From Salinicola acroporae (lineage in GTDB: Bacteria > Pseudomonadota > Gammaproteobacteria > Pseudomonadales > Halomonadaceae), in contig NZ_PZJW01000012.1 of the NCBI RefSeq assembly GCF_003206615.1, forward strand, positions 186,001-250,000: a stretch of DNA of 64,000 nt, given 5' to 3'. This document shows, piece after piece, positions 61,935-64,000 of the stretch (its first letter is position 1; each line of letters begins with the position of its first letter). Made by a program: the position numbers and the translations under genes. The notes beneath the pieces are model-generated. The model made no database searches. It was not told the DNA's origin and saw nothing but the letters and a program-made list of their open reading frames with translations.

Positions 61935-63383
61935 TCAGCGTCCGATTCGGCGCACCCGGCAGCTGCGCCCTTTCAGTTTACCGGCGCTCAACGTCGTCAG
62001 CGCCTGCTTGGCGATACCGCGCTCGACCGCGACATAAGCGCTGCGATCGAGCACCTTGATCTTGCCCACCTGATCGCCTTCGATGGCATCGTCGCCGTTG
62101 GTCAAGGCGCCCAGCACATCGCCCGGGCGGATCTTCTGCTTCTTGCCGGCATCGATCTGGAGCGTCGCCATGCGCGGTTGAAACGGTTGCTGTCCGGCGC
62201 CGGCACGGCCCGGCAGCGGCTCCACCGGCAGCCGTTCACCCAGGAACGCCTCGAGACGCTCGAGTCGATAGGCCTCCTTCTCGGTCAACAGCGTGCAGGC
62301 CACGCCGCGCGCACCGGCACGCCCCGTTCGGCCGATTCGATGCACATGCACCTCCAGTTCACGGGCGATCTGGTAATTGAATACCGCATCCAGGGCGTCG
62401 ATATCCAATCCGCGTGCCGCCACATCGGTCGCGACCAGCACCGAGAGACTCTTGTTGGCGAACCGGATCAACGTCTGGTCGCGATCGCGCTGCTCGAGAT
62501 CGCCATGCAGCGCCTCGGCGCTGAATCCCATGGCGGCCAGTTCGTCCGCCACTGCCTGGGTCTCGCGCTTCGTATTGCAGAACACCACGCTGGATTCCGG
62601 CCGGTAGTGCAGCAGCAACTGGCGCAGGGCCGCGAGACGGGCCGGCTCGTCGGCGACCTGATGGAAATGCTGGTGGATGCTCTGCTCGTCGTGGGTCGAG
62701 GCCACTTCCACCGTCACCGGCTCGCGCAGCATGCGGGCGGCCACCGGTCGCACGCTGTCACCATAGGTGGCACTGAACAGCAGCGTCTGGCGTGTCGCCG
62801 GCGTCGCCGCGACGATGGCGTAGAGGGCGGCCTGAAACCCCATGTCGAGCATGCGGTCGGCTTCATCCAGCACCAGCACGCCGAGCGCGGACAGATCCAG
62901 CGAGCCCTTGCGCAGATGCTCTTCGATGCGGCCCGGCGTGCCGACGACGACGTGCGCCCCGTGGGAGAGCGAGTTCAGTTGCGGACCCAGCGGTGCGCCG
63001 CCACAGAGCGAGAGAATCTTCACGTTGGCCAGCATGCGGGCCAGCCGGCGCAGCTCCTCGGCGACCTGGTCGGCCAGCTCGCGGGTGGGGCACAGCACCA
63101 GCGCCTGGACCTGGAACCGGGCGACCTCGAGCGCCGACAGCAGGCCGAGCCCGAACGCCGCGGTCTTGCCCGAACCGGTCTTGCCCTGGCCGATCACGTC
63201 CCTGCCGTCCAGGATCGGTGGCAGGCTGGCGGCCTGGATCGGGGTCATCGTCAGGTAGCCAAGCGAGGCAAGATTGTCTTGCAGCGTCGGCGGCAACGGC
63301 AGCGAGGAGAACGGCTCGGCCGGGTGCGCTGAGGATGACGATTCCTCGCCGCGACGCGTCTGGTGGTGATCGGTATCGGGCAC
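61935..63383 (-). CDS. dbpA: ATP-dependent RNA helicase DbpA
   Basis: A 482-residue DEAD-box helicase acting on 23S rRNA during 50S assembly. I start at GTG 63383, which has AGGAG 8 bases upstream; ATG 63455 gives 24 more residues without homology. Motifs are 'YLTMTPIQAASLP', Walker A 'GKTGSGKTAAF', 'PTRELADQ', 'GTPGRIEEHL', '[13 protein letters not shown]', 'LLFSATYG' and '[13 protein letters not shown]'. The C-terminal RNA-binding domain that recognises hairpin 92 begins near residue 405 ('MATLQIDAGKKQKIRPGDVLGAL'). Confidence 0.94.
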   Translation of the reverse strand: MPDTDHHQTRRGEESSSSAHPAEPFSSLPLPPTLQDNLASLGYLTMTPIQAASLPPILDGRDVIGQGKTGSGKTAAFGLGLLSALEVARFQVQALVLCPTRELADQVAEELRRLARMLANVKILSLCGGAPLGPQLNSLSHGAHVVVGTPGRIEEHLRKGSLDLSALGVLVLDEADRMLDMGFQAALYAIVAATPATRQTLLFSATYGDSVRPVAARMLREPVTVEVASTHDEQSIHQHFHQVADEPARLAALRQLLLHYRPESSVVFCNTKRETQAVADELAAMGFSAEALHGDLEQRDRDQTLIRFANKSLSVLVATDVAARGLDIDALDAVFNYQIARELEVHVHRIGRTGRAGARGVACTLLTEKEAYRLERLEAFLGERLPVEPLPGRAGAGQQPFQPRMATLQIDAGKKQKIRPGDVLGALTNGDDAIEGDQVGKIKVLDRSAYVAVERGIAKQALTTLSAGKLKGRSCRVRRIGR

Positions 63384-63612
63384 GGCAGGCGCTCCTGGTC
63401 GAAATGAAGGGATCGATGCAGTCAACCGGCGGACGCCTCGGTCTCGCCATGTCATGCTCGGGCGCGGCAGGATAACAGAGCACGGCGAGATTGACGCCGT
63501 CTCGTCGCCCGGGGGTGGTCAATTGGTGCGGAAAAGGCCAAATAAACCTGCAACATCGGCGCGATGTTGCGTAAAATCTCGCCCGTCGTTGACAACCTGA
63601 TAGGTAGTGACA

Positions 63613-64000
63613 ATGGGTAGGGCCTTCCAGAACCGCAAGGAATCCATGGCCAAAACGGCCGATGCCAAGACCAAGGTCTACAGCAAGTATGGTCGCGAAA
63701 TCTATGTCTGCGCCAAGTCCGGTGGCACCGACCCCTCCGGTAACCTGACGCTGCGCGGGCTGATCGACAAGGCCAAGAAGGACCAGGTCCCCTCGCACGT
63801 GATCGACAAGGCGATCGACAAGGCCAAGGGCAGCGGTGGCGAGGACTTCTCGCCGGCACGCTACGAAGGCTTCGGCCCCGGCAACTGCATGGTGATCGTC
63901 GAGTGCCTGACCGACAACCCGAACCGGACCTTCGGCGACGTGCGCGGCTGCTTCACCAAGACCAAGAGCAAGATCGGCACCCAGGGTACGGTCAGCCACA
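63613..64000 (+). CDS. YebC/PmpR-family protein (YeeN type), N-terminal part
   Basis: The first 129 residues of a protein that continues past the window. '[21 protein letters not shown]' at the N-terminus marks the YeeN subgroup rather than YebC proper ('MAGHSKW...'). Then '[22 protein letters not shown]' and '[41 protein letters not shown]' follow the family pattern. YebC-family proteins are transcription- or translation-linked regulators; relatives relieve ribosome stalling. It is divergent from dbpA, with a TTGACA-like hexamer at 63590-63595 in the 230-base gap. Confidence 0.93.
   Translation, partial: MGRAFQNRKESMAKTADAKTKVYSKYGREIYVCAKSGGTDPSGNLTLRGLIDKAKKDQVPSHVIDKAIDKAKGSGGEDFSPARYEGFGPGNCMVIVECLTDNPNRTFGDVRGCFTKTKSKIGTQGTVSH

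Overview
The window is GC-rich (roughly two thirds G+C), densely packed chromosomal DNA from a gammaproteobacterium. Halomonadaceae or a relative is my best guess, based on protein flavour, many TRAP/SSS/NhaC transporters and the yeeN-type yebC, RIO kinase and DbpA genes; no rRNA or other decisive marker is present. I see no prophage, insertion sequence, CRISPR, tRNA or rRNA.

The core (about 6.3-29.6 kb, plus 41.5-42.7 kb) is a complete aerobic nicotinate (vitamin B3) catabolic locus. A minus-strand operon encodes the NicA [2Fe-2S] subunit, a triheme cytochrome c fused to an eroded molybdopterin domain, a 64-aa Asn/Asp-rich peptide, a DUF3311-like membrane peptide and a sodium/solute symporter. 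Stop codons overlap the next start at three consecutive junctions. Divergent from it is a ten-gene plus-strand run: nicC, nicD, an MFS transporter, a TAXI-TRAP receptor and fused permease, a nadC-type quinolinate phosphoribosyltransferase, a fusion of ribose 1,5-bisphosphokinase (PhnN) with an AMP-phosphorylase-like enzyme, a SIR2-like protein, nicE and nicF. Then come the MarR repressor nicR (minus strand) and a plus-strand operon of the intact molybdopterin dehydrogenase subunit with its XdhC and MocA maturation factors. The ring-opening dioxygenase nicX lies 12 kb further on with its own promoter and a small cupin gene upstream.

The most interesting part is nadC / phnN-phosphorylase / SIR2 inside this operon. 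Taken together the enzymes could run a PRPP-recycling cycle: quinolinate + PRPP gives NaMN + CO2 + PPi; NaMN + Pi gives nicotinate + ribose 1,5-bisphosphate; ribose 1,5-bisphosphate + ATP gives PRPP. This would funnel quinolinate (a dicarboxylate, perhaps imported by the TRAP system) into the Nic pathway. It is a hypothesis from gene content, not shown by sequence alone.

Flanks. 0-6.1 kb: a yegWUV-like set (GntR regulator, ADP-ribosylglycohydrolase, PfkB kinase), an OprB-like porin, and a GlxA-type regulator coupled to an MFS transporter. 29.6-31.7 kb: dgkA, proline iminopeptidase, and a small NolX/HrpF-like protein. 31.9-41.3 kb: an oligopeptide ABC importer operon with two M20 peptidases and a divergent LysR regulator. 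42.8-48.4 kb: cupin, periplasmic GlpQ, GntR regulator, a cystathionine-lyase-type PLP enzyme, an NhaC antiporter and a VOC protein. 48.8-53.1 kb: RhlE helicase, a LemA/TPM trio and a HIT protein. 53.3-58.4 kb: Lrp regulator, gamma-glutamyltransferase and a DctPQM TRAP importer. 59-64 kb: an orphan amino-acid binding protein, a quinone-oxidoreductase-like enzyme, RIO kinase, DbpA and the start of a YebC/YeeN protein.
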